The notes under the pieces are model-generated. The model did not search any database. It was not told the origin of the DNA and saw nothing but the letters and a program-made list of their open reading frames with translations. From positions 1-54,585 of the forward strand of contig CANLGD010000013.1 in assembly GCA_947490145.1 (NCBI GenBank): a DNA stretch of 54,585 nt, read 5' to 3'. This DNA is from Flavobacteriia bacterium. GTDB taxonomy: Bacteria; Bacteroidota; Bacteroidia; Flavobacteriales_D; Crocinitomicaceae. A program made the position numbers and the translations under genes. Numbering within the stretch: position 1 is the stretch's first letter; every line of letters starts with the position of its first letter. Below are positions 35,691 to 44,860 of the stretch, piece by piece.

Positions 35691-35723
35691 TTTATAAAGC
35701 TGTGCTGAAATATATATATAATT

Positions 35724-37181
35724 ATGTCAATTAGAAATTTAGAACCTAAATCATTATGGAATCATTTTGCTGATTTAAATGCTGTTCCTCGTCCTTCTAA
35801 AAAAGAGGAGAGAGTCAGAGCTTTTGCTGTGAATTTTGGTAAATCACTTGGTTTAGAAACACTAGAAGATGCTATTGGTAATGTAATCATCAAGAAGAAT
35901 GCAACTCCAGGGATGGAAAATCGTCAAACAGTTGTATTGCAATCGCATTTGGACATGGTTCATCAGAAAAATTCTGATACAATTTTTGATTTCGATTCTC
36001 AAGGAATTGAAATGATTGTTGATGGAGATTGGGTAAAAGCCAATGGAACAACTCTAGGTGCTGATAATGGTATTGGAGTTGCAGCAATTATGGCAATTTT
36101 ATCTTCAAAAGAAATTGTTCATCCGGCAATCGAAGTCATGTTTACCATCGATGAAGAAACAGGTATGACAGGAGCGATTAAAATTGATCCAAGTAATTTT
36201 ACAGGTACAATTTTATTGAATTTAGATACCGAAGATGACGATGAATTGTCGATTGGTTGCGCTGGAGGAATTGATACCAATACTTCTTATTCTTATAAAG
36301 AAATTTCGGTAAAAGAAAATAGTATTTCGTATGAAATTTCAGTTCGTGGACTTTTAGGAGGCCATTCTGGAATGGATATTCACAGAGGTAGGGGAAATGC
36401 TAATAAATTATTAAATCGTATTTGTTACCAAGGAATTTCATTGTTTCCAATTCAAATTTCTTCTTTTGATGGAGGAAGTTTAAGAAATGCAATTCCAAGA
36501 GAAGCAAAGGGAATCGTGTCAATTTCAAAAGATGACAAAATGGCTTTCGAGAAATTTATTTCAGATAAAGCCGAATCTTTAAAATTTGAATATAAAAGTA
36601 TTGAAAATGAACTAAATATTGAATTTAAAGTTATTGAAACAGCAAAAAAATGTCTTTCAGATCAAGATTCCATGAAAATTTTGAACGTACTTTATGCTGT
36701 TCCAAATGGTGTTTTCAGAATGAGTCCAGATATTGAAGATTTAGTTGAAACATCTTCAAGTTTAGCCCGAGTTATCTTGAAAGACGGAAGTTTTGTAACA
36801 CAATCTTTGCAGCGTTCAAGTGTTGATTCAACAAAAGATGATGTTGCAAATACCGTCAGAGCCTCCTTTGAAAATATGGGGTGTGCGGTTGTTCAAAATG
36901 GTGATTATCCAGGTTGGCAGCCAAACACTGATTCTGCAATTTTGAGATTAATGGCAAAAATGTATCGTGAAAAATTCAAGGAAGAGCCAAAAATTAAAGC
37001 GTGTCATGCAGGATTGGAATGTGGAATTTTAGGATCTCACTTTCCTAATATGGACATGATTTCTTTTGGTCCAAATATTCGTGCCGCACACTCACCAGAT
37101 GAAAAAGTTCAAATTTCTTCTGTTCAAAAATTTTGGAGCTATTTACTAGATGTTTTAAAAGAAATACCTTCAAAGAATTAA
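35724..37181 (+). CDS. pepD: aminoacyl-histidine dipeptidase (M20 family)
   Basis: Zinc dipeptidase of the PepD group, cleaving Xaa-His and other dipeptides in the cytosol. There is no signal peptide. Metal and catalytic motifs are in order: QSHLDMVHQ, TTLGADNGIG, FTIDEETGMTGA with the catalytic Glu, NLDTEDDDELSIGCAGG and HAGLECGIL near the C-terminus. The 485-residue length is typical. It is 33 bp downstream of the S8 protease gene, an arrangement suited to peptide breakdown after proteolysis. A clear terminator follows at 37230-37258. Confidence 0.93.
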   Translation: MSIRNLEPKSLWNHFADLNAVPRPSKKEERVRAFAVNFGKSLGLETLEDAIGNVIIKKNATPGMENRQTVVLQSHLDMVHQKNSDTIFDFDSQGIEMIVDGDWVKANGTTLGADNGIGVAAIMAILSSKEIVHPAIEVMFTIDEETGMTGAIKIDPSNFTGTILLNLDTEDDDELSIGCAGGIDTNTSYSYKEISVKENSISYEISVRGLLGGHSGMDIHRGRGNANKLLNRICYQGISLFPIQISSFDGGSLRNAIPREAKGIVSISKDDKMAFEKFISDKAESLKFEYKSIENELNIEFKVIETAKKCLSDQDSMKILNVLYAVPNGVFRMSPDIEDLVETSSSLARVILKDGSFVTQSLQRSSVDSTKDDVANTVRASFENMGCAVVQNGDYPGWQPNTDSAILRLMAKMYREKFKEEPKIKACHAGLECGILGSHFPNMDMISFGPNIRAAHSPDEKVQISSVQKFWSYLLDVLKEIPSKN

Positions 37182-37229
37182 ATTAAAAAATAAATTCTTA
37201 CAAAATTTTAAAATTTTAAATTATATCGA

Positions 37230-37258
37230 AACCTTGGTTTGCGAATCAAGGTTTTTTT
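37230..37258 (+). terminator. intrinsic terminator of pepD
   Basis: AACCTTGGTT (37230-37239) pairs with AATCAAGGTT (37244-37253) with one G-T pair, followed by seven T. Confidence 0.8.
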
Positions 37259-37360
37259 CGTTTTAAATATTTCGACCAATAAATCAAGGGATATTGCACT
37301 TAAGGTTTTAATTTAAAAGTTAGTATCAATTTTGAATATTTTCGTTTAAAAATAGAAAAC

Positions 37361-37495
37361 ATGAAAACGAAAGTAATTCAAATTACAGCTAAGAAAGTTA
37401 TGACCTCTAAAAAGATTAAATCTTTAGATCAAAGTATTTTAGTTTTAGGCATTCATCCTGTAAGAGAATACGAAGAAATTATTCGCTATTTTTAA
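37361..37495 (+). CDS. possible 44-residue small protein
   Basis: An ORF of 44 residues starting MKTKVIQITAKK and ending EYEEIIRYF. It is basic in the N-terminal half and acidic or aromatic at the end, without membrane segment. The ATG is preceded by an A-rich stretch (AAAAATAGAAAAC) typical of translation starts in this phylum. The last 4 bp overlap the stop of the convergent DUF5686 gene. It is the only ORF in the 310-bp gap after pepD. I do not recognise a family. Confidence 0.45.
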   Translation: MKTKVIQITAKKVMTSKKIKSLDQSILVLGIHPVREYEEIIRYF

Positions 37496-40146
37496 AAATT
37501 CCACTTCATGTTTCTATCATCTAATACAGCGAAAGAAAGTTTTAAAGTAGGTTTTGGATGATGCGAATTTCCTTCAGTGTCTAAAAAATAGGATGCAGCA
37601 CCATAAACACCGATTCTTAAACGTCGTTTGGAGAATTTAAAATTACGTTCTATACCTAGTAACAATTCCGAATGGAAATAAGAAAATTCTTTTACAAACA
37701 AAATTCCACCTCCAAAAACCAAACCGATATTTAGTTTTTTTACATAAGGAATTTTATTTATGATTCCACCATTATCATGGTGCACAAAATGCCCTTCTAG
37801 GAAAATATCTTTTGAAGGAAGTGATACTGCTAACTGCTGAAAAGAATACAACGGATTTGAAAACCAAATTGGATCGCTTCTGCGATTATAGATAAAATCA
37901 GCATCATATAAGCGTTTTGAATTTATAAACTTACCCGTTTTAACATGGTAATTTGTTGTTCCAAAAGTTTTAATTTGAAAACTTTGTTGAATTCCAAATA
38001 GGAGGTAATCAAAATTAATATCACTGCCAAAAATTTTCTCAAAACCTTTTTTGTAATTCACATAAAAGGTAGGGAATTTAGAACCCAAAATCACTTTTCT
38101 GTGTGGTTCTCTCATATACTTTTGCTTTGGAGTAAAACTTAGAGAAAAATCTCCCTTTAAGGCCTGATATGTTTCGAATTTTGAAAAATAATTGCCTGAT
38201 TTTACATCGGTTGAATCTAAGAAACCAAAATAAGTAGCGTTTTCTAGGCTTTTTCTTTCAGCAAAGTTGAAATCGGCATTAAAAAACAAACCATTAACAA
38301 TTTCAAAATCATGTCCAACATTCATTGATGTTACTCCATAAAAATTACTCGCATTCAAAATTTGCGAAATAGCATCAAAATTTCGAATTGCTTCAATATC
38401 CTTTCTGAAAGTCATACTTAAAGTACTATATTTAAAGGGATTATATCTATATCTAAACCAATGTTGTGTAAAAATGGATTCATCCAATAATCCCAATGAA
38501 ACTTCACTGTATAAATCAATAAATCGTTCATCTTTCCATTTTTTAAAGTAGGAAAATCCCGGCGCTACTCTGGGACCAGTAATGTTTATAGGTCTTGCAG
38601 TTGCTGCAACAGAATTTATAGTCCACTGAACTTGTTTAACTCTGTTTCTGTGATCAATTCCAAACCATAATACTTTTAACGGAGTTACTTTATTGAAAAT
38701 ACAATCAATTGAATCTAAATATTCTTTCCTATTCAATCTTTCCTTTATACTATCTTTTACTATAATAAACCTTTTTTCTTCTTCCGTTAGATCGATTACG
38801 CGATTTTCATTCCAGAAGCTTGTATCCTTTTCGTAGGCTTCTTTTTCGGTTACTGCTAATTCATTTGAAAAATATTTCGACGGAAATTTTACCTTAAAAT
38901 CATAGTCTGAAAAAACTGCCTCAGTTTTAAAAGAAGATTTTTTGTTTTGATATGTCAAACCGTAAATTAGATTTTGTCTCTTCAAAACACATAAAGAATC
39001 ACCATAAAGATCAAATTCTTGTTGAATTGTAAAATTATCATACTTCAATAAATTTCCTTTCTCCATTGTTAATTCTAATTTCTGAATCAACCAAACTGAA
39101 TCAACAACGTAAATGTATCCACTTAAAGTAGAAGTTGAAGTAATTCTAGGTATTATTTTAATTTTATGTATCTTAACTCCATTTTCTGAATATTGTTCCT
39201 CAAGTCGATATTTATAGGATAAAATTCCGGGAGCAGAAATTGGTGAACTTACAGGAGATTGATGTAAATCGTCCAAATGAAGAAGATTTTCAAAAAAATT
39301 GAAATTTGATTTTACAGTTGTAGTGTAATATAGATCTCTATCTGAACCTCTCTTAGTGAAGGCACTTCGAGTTTCTTTTACTTTATTTGCTGGGGAAAAA
39401 CTGCGTTGAATTTGAATTTCAACCATATTTAATTTATTTGCTTCATCAAAAATTCGTTTCGATTCAGCGACCCTTTGCTCTGCAAATGGATCTTCAATTT
39501 CTTTGTTAGAATTTCCCTCCTTCCCTTTAGCTTGTTTTTCCTTCTCTTTTTTTTCCTTCTCTTTTTTTTCCTTCTCTTTTTTTTCTTTTTCGATTTCTTT
39601 TGAAGATTTTTCAGCACTTTTTCCTTCTGTGGAATTTCCTTTTTTACCTTTCCGATTATCTTCAATTTTTTCTGAAGCTTTTATGTAAACATTTACGTTG
39701 TGAGGATAGGACCAAGGATTAATTTTGTCGCGTTTTTCAACAACTTTCAACATTATTTCCCTTCCGGGGTTTGATTTTTTTGCGCTCACTTCAATATCTT
39801 GAATGTCTTGCACTGAAACAGGAAACAATTGAATATCTTTTATTGACGTTTCATTTTTAATGATGGCATAGGATTCTCTATCTTCATAACCCGTTGCAGA
39901 GAAAACTAAAAAATATTCTCCTGGCATTAAGCGCATTTCGTAAATTCCATTTGCGTTTGCTTGAACTTTTTGGTCTGCGTTATTTTTTACATAAACTTTT
40001 GCAAAAGGAATTGGAATTTTATTTTCATCAACAATCGAACCAGTTAAAAGCTGCTGAGAAAAAATATTTGCACTTACAAATAATAAAACTAGCAGTAAAA
40101 AAAAGTTATTAAGTGGATTTTTTTTTATGTTTTTTTTAATCGGCAT
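37492..40146 (-). CDS. DUF5686 outer-membrane protein with carboxypeptidase-regulatory-like domain
   Basis: An 884-residue exported protein. A signal segment ends near residue 31 (ANIFSQ), then a carboxypeptidase-regulatory-like domain (LLTGSIVDENKIPIPFAKVYV) like the one leading TonB-dependent receptors. DUF5686 follows, ending in a beta-barrel with an aromatic C-terminus (DRNMKWNF). Between about residues 150 and 230 is a Lys/Glu-rich low-complexity insertion made in part from three perfect 15-bp DNA repeats. The family is widespread in Bacteroidota; its substrate is unknown and there is no plug domain or TonB box. A TATTTTTG box lies 11 bp upstream of the start. Confidence 0.85.
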   Translation of the reverse strand: MPIKKNIKKNPLNNFFLLLVLLFVSANIFSQQLLTGSIVDENKIPIPFAKVYVKNNADQKVQANANGIYEMRLMPGEYFLVFSATGYEDRESYAIIKNETSIKDIQLFPVSVQDIQDIEVSAKKSNPGREIMLKVVEKRDKINPWSYPHNVNVYIKASEKIEDNRKGKKGNSTEGKSAEKSSKEIEKEKKEKEKKEKEKKEKEKQAKGKEGNSNKEIEDPFAEQRVAESKRIFDEANKLNMVEIQIQRSFSPANKVKETRSAFTKRGSDRDLYYTTTVKSNFNFFENLLHLDDLHQSPVSSPISAPGILSYKYRLEEQYSENGVKIHKIKIIPRITSTSTLSGYIYVVDSVWLIQKLELTMEKGNLLKYDNFTIQQEFDLYGDSLCVLKRQNLIYGLTYQNKKSSFKTEAVFSDYDFKVKFPSKYFSNELAVTEKEAYEKDTSFWNENRVIDLTEEEKRFIIVKDSIKERLNRKEYLDSIDCIFNKVTPLKVLWFGIDHRNRVKQVQWTINSVAATARPINITGPRVAPGFSYFKKWKDERFIDLYSEVSLGLLDESIFTQHWFRYRYNPFKYSTLSMTFRKDIEAIRNFDAISQILNASNFYGVTSMNVGHDFEIVNGLFFNADFNFAERKSLENATYFGFLDSTDVKSGNYFSKFETYQALKGDFSLSFTPKQKYMREPHRKVILGSKFPTFYVNYKKGFEKIFGSDINFDYLLFGIQQSFQIKTFGTTNYHVKTGKFINSKRLYDADFIYNRRSDPIWFSNPLYSFQQLAVSLPSKDIFLEGHFVHHDNGGIINKIPYVKKLNIGLVFGGGILFVKEFSYFHSELLLGIERNFKFSKRRLRIGVYGAASYFLDTEGNSHHPKPTLKLSFAVLDDRNMKWNF
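39541..39585. repeat. three perfect 15-bp tandem repeats inside the DUF5686 gene
   Basis: The unit CTTCTCTTTTTTTTC (plus strand) is present at 39541-39555, 39556-39570 and 39571-39585, with decayed copies on both sides. On the coding (minus) strand each copy adds five Lys/Glu residues in frame. Confidence 0.9.
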
Positions 40147-40156
40147 ATAGTGAAAA

Positions 40157-40164
40157 CAAAAATA
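40157..40164 (-). promoter_or_regulatory. -7 box of the DUF5686 gene
   Basis: CAAAAATA on the plus strand (TATTTTTG on the minus strand), 10 bp before the start codon. No -33 element seen. Confidence 0.3.
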
Positions 40165-40247
40165 AGCAAGAATGTTACATAAAATTCATAAAAAATGATA
40201 AAAATTATTTTTCAGAATATTAACGCTCAAAAAAGCGGTTAAAAAAA

Positions 40248-41111
40248 TTATTTTTTGACCTTTAAACCAATAACGTTTGGCAATTTCCAGAAGTAATCAT
40301 TTTTATCATTTGGATAGGTTTCAGAAACATAACTTCCTATTTTTTCAATTTTTGTATCACCTATTTTTAAATAAATACTAGTTTGCGGTCCACCTTCCAT
40401 ATAAATGGCATTTACTAATTTAAATGGAAATTTTTGCATAAAAGCAATCATTTCATTGTGACTATAAGGAGAGCGACAATAAATAAAGTACAAAAATCCG
40501 TGTTCGTCATTAGCCGTAATCAGCATACTGCATGACTGTTTTCGTTTATTCCATCCGATTGGTTTTCCATCGCAATCAAGCATTCTCAATCCTTGAGCGT
40601 AACATGAATAATCATTTTTGATTTTTTCATACGGATTGCAATCCAAATCAAGCACTTTACATTTAGGTAAAATCGTATCTTTTGGATTGAATGCAATCAT
40701 GGATTTATAATTCGGATGTAAAGCTGCATTGTTTGTATGATTTTCACCTTTTAAAAGTCCTTTGCTAAACATTTTCCTAGATAAATCATACATTCCAGCG
40801 TTGATGACAATGTCTAAATCAAAAGAATCTGCCCAAACATCTGCACTCAAAGATTTAATCTTTAAATCTGTAGCCATCATCAAATAGAAATCAAACTGAT
40901 TGGGATCAATTTTTAATAAGGTGATTTTAGAATCATTTATAATCGACTTAAAAGGAGCATCTGTTTCGCAAAAATCTATTCCTTTCCCAATATTTAACCA
41001 TGAAACAGGAATTGTGTCTAATTTTTTTAATTTATTAATCGTGACAGAATCAATTTTTTGCGAACAAGAAATGAAAGGAAAAAAAAGAGATATGAAAATT
41101 AATTTTTTCAA
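40248..41111 (-). CDS. phosphodiester glycosidase family lipoprotein (NAGPA/DUF2233-like)
   Basis: A 287-residue lipoprotein: FPFISC is the lipobox, with the lipidated cysteine at residue 16. The rest matches the NAGPA-type phosphodiester glycosidase domain (PF09992): DIVINAGMYD, SKGLLKGENHTNN, CYAQGLRML and MEGGPQTSIY, the last equivalent to the DGGGSS-type active-site loop. In bacteria such proteins are thought to act on glycan or teichoic-type phosphodiesters; no substrate can be named here. It follows the 41133-42251 gene by 21 bp, so the two are likely cotranscribed. Envelope sugar processing is plausible. Confidence 0.8.
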   Translation of the reverse strand: MKKLIFISLFFPFISCSQKIDSVTINKLKKLDTIPVSWLNIGKGIDFCETDAPFKSIINDSKITLLKIDPNQFDFYLMMATDLKIKSLSADVWADSFDLDIVINAGMYDLSRKMFSKGLLKGENHTNNAALHPNYKSMIAFNPKDTILPKCKVLDLDCNPYEKIKNDYSCYAQGLRMLDCDGKPIGWNKRKQSCSMLITANDEHGFLYFIYCRSPYSHNEMIAFMQKFPFKLVNAIYMEGGPQTSIYLKIGDTKIEKIGSYVSETYPNDKNDYFWKLPNVIGLKVKK

Positions 41112-41132
41112 TATTAATTGATTTAATCAAAT

Positions 41133-42251
41133 TTAAACTTCTTCCCAATCGAATTTTTTAGATTGGATCGGAAACATGTCAAATAATTCGCCAGAATAAT
41201 AAAATTGGTAAGCAATCATTCCAAAAGAATATCCTTTCTCTTTGATTGTGATTGTCGAGCCACCAACTTTTGGATTTTTCTTTGGAACAGATTGCGGATA
41301 ACCTACATTAAAGAGTGTAGCTAAAATTTCTGGTCGCTTATCAATAGGGAAACCTTTTTTCTCCCATTGTACTTTAACTTGTTTAATAAAAATCGCAGCA
41401 TACATATAAGAATAAAAATGATTTCTAAAAGAAATTAGTCTGTCTATTCTTTCTTGTTGTGGATTTTCAGTTTTGAAATCTAATAAATTTTCATATTTTT
41501 CTCCCAAATAATATTCACTTGAGGGATCTTTTAAATTTGCTTCGATTTTTTGTGCCGTTAACTCCTTTATTCCTGTTACTCCTAGAGAAAATTTAGATTC
41601 GACTGAAAGAATTTTCAATGGACCAATCCATTTTTTATAGGCCTCACGATCAGAATTAAATAAACGAATTTGTTCTCCAACTAAGCATGAAACAATTAAC
41701 CGTGCCTCTACATCAGTCATTTTAGCAACTGAATCGATCATTTTTCTATCTTTTTCAACTGCAATTTTAAAATCAGTCCATTCTGACATGTTCATCCACT
41801 CATAAACACTATGTTTGGTTCGTTTGGGATTAAAATTTCCTTTCTCAGTTTTATATTGCTTTATTTCCGACATATATACAGCATCTTCTTTCAAATGCAG
41901 ATCAGCAGCATCCAACATTCGTAAAACTTCAATTACGTCAACTCCATTTTGGAAAACATTCAAAATCTGTTGAGCATTTGTAGGGTAATATTTATTTAAA
42001 ATTGAAATTCGATTGATTGCCTCATGTTTAAACCTTACAATTGTAAGGCTATCATTGCTTACTTCCTCTTTATATTCATTACTGATTGTTTGTAGATAAC
42101 GACTGTTCCTATCAACGGAACCTTTTTCATCAGTCCATTTGTAATAAATGGCAAAATAAGCCGCTGTTAAACCAAAGCCTATTGCAGCGAAAGAAAATAC
42201 AAAAAAATAAAATGGTATTTTAAACCATTTACTGCGAAAAAATTTCTTCAA
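41133..42251 (-). CDS. membrane-anchored protein, possible lysozyme-like fold
   Basis: A 372-residue protein with one N-terminal membrane helix (about residues 12-33) and a periplasmic remainder. I do not recognise a named family. The stretch LSVESKFSLGVTGIKELTA (about residues 213-231), with a Glu followed by a Gly-rich turn, resembles the ES-x-F-GV-G-K region of transglycosylase/lysozyme-like enzymes, and RPEILATLFNVGYPQS (about 314-329) resembles their ATLYNxG segment. If so, Glu216 would be the catalytic acid. It precedes the phosphodiester glycosidase gene by 21 bp. A TTTG-N23-TAATTTTG promoter lies upstream. The enzyme idea is a hypothesis only. Confidence 0.6.
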   Translation of the reverse strand: MKKFFRSKWFKIPFYFFVFSFAAIGFGLTAAYFAIYYKWTDEKGSVDRNSRYLQTISNEYKEEVSNDSLTIVRFKHEAINRISILNKYYPTNAQQILNVFQNGVDVIEVLRMLDAADLHLKEDAVYMSEIKQYKTEKGNFNPKRTKHSVYEWMNMSEWTDFKIAVEKDRKMIDSVAKMTDVEARLIVSCLVGEQIRLFNSDREAYKKWIGPLKILSVESKFSLGVTGIKELTAQKIEANLKDPSSEYYLGEKYENLLDFKTENPQQERIDRLISFRNHFYSYMYAAIFIKQVKVQWEKKGFPIDKRPEILATLFNVGYPQSVPKKNPKVGGSTITIKEKGYSFGMIAYQFYYSGELFDMFPIQSKKFDWEEV

Positions 42252-42270
42252 TTCTAATTAATTTAAGTAG

Positions 42271-42305
42271 CAAAATTAATGATTTTATGTCATTTAAAGT
42301 GCAAA
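42271..42305 (-). promoter_or_regulatory. promoter of the 41133-42251 / 40248-41111 unit
   Basis: On the minus strand, TTTG (42302-42305) is followed after 23 nt by TAATTTTG (42271-42278), 19 bp before the ATG at 42251. The spacer is at the long end of the usual range. Confidence 0.4.
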
Positions 42306-42380
42306 TTGATAGTTAAATTTTTTAAAAATTGTAAGATCATTATTTTATCAAAAAATAAATGAAATTATATTCATACCCAA

Positions 42381-42482
42381 ATGGAAAAACCAGAGAACAA
42401 ATTTGCAATAAAAGGCGGGAAAACTGAAAAAAATAGAATTTTCAGGACATATTTTATACTAAAAGCTATTGAAAAAAAGTAA
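42381..42482 (+). CDS. possible 33-residue ORF
   Basis: A short ORF (MEKPENKFAIKGG, ending FILKAIEKK) between two minus-strand genes. It is basic. There is no obvious promoter or terminator of its own and it may be chance. Confidence 0.18.
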   Translation: MEKPENKFAIKGGKTEKNRIFRTYFILKAIEKK

Positions 42483-42503
42483 ATAAACTGATGCATTTTT
42501 GTA

Positions 42504-43190
42504 TTATTTTCCTGAAATTTGAATCAATTTTTTTAAATCAATTACCTCAATTTTGCGAGTATGAATTTCAATTAATCCATCGTCCTTAAATTCTTTTAAA
42601 AGTCGAATTATGGTTTCGGTAGCGGTACCTACAAAATTTGCCAAATCTTCTCTAGATAAATTAATCATTTCATCTTTATAAATCGAATTTAACATTACTA
42701 AAGAAAATGCTAACCTATCACGAACAGGTTTTTGAGCCATATTTGTAATCAAAATAGCTCTTTCACCTAATTCCTTAGAAAGTTCCTTCATGATATTATT
42801 TCTAAAAGTCGCATTTACATCAAGCATATTCAAAAAATCGTCTTTTGCAATAAAACAAATATTTGATTCTTCGAGGGTTGTTGCTGAAACGCCATATGGA
42901 TCTCCTGAAAACATCGAACGATAACCAATTACTTCGCCGGATGTAGCGATATGAATTATCTGTTCTTTTCCTCCATCTCCTCGAGTAAAAATCTTAACTT
43001 TACCGTCGTTCAGACAATATATCCCTCTTGGAAAACTTCCATCAATAAATAAACCTTGATTCTTTTTGTAATAATTACAAGATTTATGATGATTCAAATC
43101 TGTAACATTTTCATTATCAAAACATGAAAAAAGTGATTTTTTTCGTGAGATACAATTTTCACAGGTTACATGCTTATGATTTGTTTCCAT
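42504..43190 (-). CDS. Crp/Fnr-family transcriptional regulator
   Basis: A 228-residue regulator with an N-terminal cyclic-nucleotide-binding-like beta roll (GIYCLNDGKVKIF, GEVIGYRSMF) and a C-terminal winged helix-turn-helix (LSREDLANFVGTATETIIRLL). The N-terminus has four cysteines, C10 and C13 in TCENCIS, C23 and C38, a layout that could hold an Fe-S cluster or a redox switch as in FNR-type proteins. Spacing differs from E. coli FNR, so that is tentative. No cAMP-specific residues can be claimed. Its targets are unknown; it stands alone. Confidence 0.88.
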   Translation of the reverse strand: METNHKHVTCENCISRKKSLFSCFDNENVTDLNHHKSCNYYKKNQGLFIDGSFPRGIYCLNDGKVKIFTRGDGGKEQIIHIATSGEVIGYRSMFSGDPYGVSATTLEESNICFIAKDDFLNMLDVNATFRNNIMKELSKELGERAILITNMAQKPVRDRLAFSLVMLNSIYKDEMINLSREDLANFVGTATETIIRLLKEFKDDGLIEIHTRKIEVIDLKKLIQISGK

Positions 43191-43678
43191 TTTTCGATTA
43201 AATTCTAATACAAATTTAGCTTTAAAATTTTAATTAAAACTAAAATGAAGTTTGAATTATTCAACTAACGTGAATTCGATTATTAATTTAGATTGACTTC
43301 TTAACTGATCCAAGGTTAAAATTTAATTTTTATAGAAATAGGCGAGGTAGTTTTGTGGGTGAAAGTTTGCTATGATGAATAAAACGAATGAAGTAGGCTA
43401 AATTCTTTATAATGGCATCGTTCCCTTTGTGGACAGCTAAGAAATTCATCTTTTTCTTAAAAAAAGCTCAAATTTACCCTTTATTTTTCTTCGCTGGGAC
43501 TTCGTGTACTTCTCTTTCCGTACTCAAAGCTGAACATTTATAGGTATTCTGAATAAAATTCAGAAACGAAATAAGGTTTTTAATTTCAATTTTATAATTA
43601 CAAGGTTAAATTTAGTTGACAAAAAATAAAATAAAAAACAAAATTATTTCGTTATATGACAACATCAAATAAATTAAA
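43191..43678. other. 488-bp gap with a repeat-like islet
   Basis: The flanks are ordinary AT-rich DNA, with TAAATTTG on the minus strand (43212-43219) as the likely crp -7 box. Bases 43330-43540 are less AT-rich and hold two minus-strand micro-ORFs, 43330-43449 (39 residues, MNFLAVHKGNDAI to PRLFL) and 43481-43537 (18 residues, MFSFEYGKRSTRSPSEEK). A palindrome TTCTGAAT/ATTCAGAA lies at 43547-43565. I read the islet as a dispersed repeat or gene remnant and do not call genes. Confidence 0.45.
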
Positions 43679-44293
43679 ATGAAAATTTTAGTAATACTTA
43701 TTTTATTCCTTTCTGTTCACAGCTTGCATTCGCAAGTTGAAATTCAAAATAAAGGTTGGCTTTCACTTGGAGTGAGAAGCACTTTAAGCGGATTCAGTAG
43801 CGATGGTTTTGGTCTGGGAACTGGAGGGCAATTTAGAATTCAGCTTTCAAATTCTGTTAATACAGATTGGTTTGCTGACTATATTTCAATCAATCTTGAT
43901 GAAAAGGTCAGAAGTGATTATTATCATATTGGATGGTCTGTTTTATTTTATCCTTTTGAAAGTAAAGAATTTAACAAAAAAATCACTCCTTATATTTTGG
44001 CTGGACATTGCTTTGATTACAATCGAAAAGTTGAAATTCAGAATACCTTGAACTTTGAAGATCGATGGGGCTCAGCAATTCAAACTGGTTTGGGTTGTCA
44101 TTATAATTTTACTAAGCGCTTGGATCTATCCTTAACATTGCAGTATATGATGCATTTGACAAGTGAAATTGAATTTCATGAGGAAAATAATACGATTACT
44201 TTTGTAAATCACAAGGACAATTTTTTGGAAGGACATTTATTATCAACAATAAGCCTAAACTATAAAATTATGAAATTATGGGGAAGAAAATAA
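43679..44293 (+). CDS. secreted beta-barrel-like protein
   Basis: A 204-residue exported protein with a signal peptide ending near residue 19 (SLHSQ). Repeated amphipathic strands (GQFRIQLSNSV, ITPYILAGHCF, LDLSLTLQYMMHL, STISLNYKIMKL) fit a small outer-membrane barrel. No specific family recognised. Its stop overlaps the start of the next gene by 16 bp, so the two are translationally coupled and probably function together. Confidence 0.65.
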   Translation: MKILVILILFLSVHSLHSQVEIQNKGWLSLGVRSTLSGFSSDGFGLGTGGQFRIQLSNSVNTDWFADYISINLDEKVRSDYYHIGWSVLFYPFESKEFNKKITPYILAGHCFDYNRKVEIQNTLNFEDRWGSAIQTGLGCHYNFTKRLDLSLTLQYMMHLTSEIEFHEENNTITFVNHKDNFLEGHLLSTISLNYKIMKLWGRK

Positions 44294-44856
44294 TTATATC
44301 AATTTGTTTAATATCAGTTTCATACAATTTATTTTCACAAAAAGAAAATATTGTTCAAACTGGATTAACTAGGGCAATGTTGACAATTAGTCCTGCAAAA
44401 ATGTTAAGTTCATCAAATTCATATTTCTATTTACATGGAAACTTGGAGGTATATTTGAATAAAAACTATTCTTTTTCAGGTGAAGGATATTTTTATCAAG
44501 GAATTTTAGCCAAAAATAGAAGCGAATTTTTTTACAATCATTCCTTATTTTTTGGTTTTTCGAAACATTTTGTGAAAGGAAATTTTGATTATTACCTTGG
44601 AATCCAACCAGGATTTTCATTCACTGATGTAATCCCACCTTATGATAATTTTGCGAAAACAACAAAGATGGCAGTAAACCCTATGTTTTCAGCAATTACT
44701 GGAATTAATTATTTTGTAGGAAATTTTTTCCATTTTTTTGTTCAATCTCGTTTAGTCTTAGGTAATCATTCAACTGATTTTATTCTAAATTTAGCAGATT
44801 TGAGATTTTCTGCTGGTCTAGGATTTAACATTAACAATTTAAAAACAAAGAATTAA
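44278..44856 (+). CDS. secreted beta-barrel-like protein (coupled to upstream gene)
   Basis: A 192-residue exported protein. The signal peptide ends near residue 21 (SYNLFSQ). The mature part alternates hydrophobic and aromatic residues (FSGEGYFYQGIL, FDYYLGIQPGFSF, FFHFFVQSRLVLGN) and ends in LRFSAGLGFNINN, as in small outer-membrane barrels. It starts 16 bp inside the upstream barrel gene and ends 4 bp from the convergent L,D-transpeptidase gene. Function unknown. Confidence 0.65.
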   Translation: MGKKIIISICLISVSYNLFSQKENIVQTGLTRAMLTISPAKMLSSSNSYFYLHGNLEVYLNKNYSFSGEGYFYQGILAKNRSEFFYNHSLFFGFSKHFVKGNFDYYLGIQPGFSFTDVIPPYDNFAKTTKMAVNPMFSAITGINYFVGNFFHFFVQSRLVLGNHSTDFILNLADLRFSAGLGFNINNLKTKN

Positions 44857-44860
44857 AATT

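Noticed and set aside
39503-39688. Ser/Phe-rich ORF antisense to the DUF5686 gene
   Set aside because: It is the complement of the Lys/Glu repeat region; the minus-strand gene explains it fully.
42381-42482. 33-residue ORF as a firm gene
   Set aside because: No start signal or recognisable family; kept only as a low-confidence possibility.
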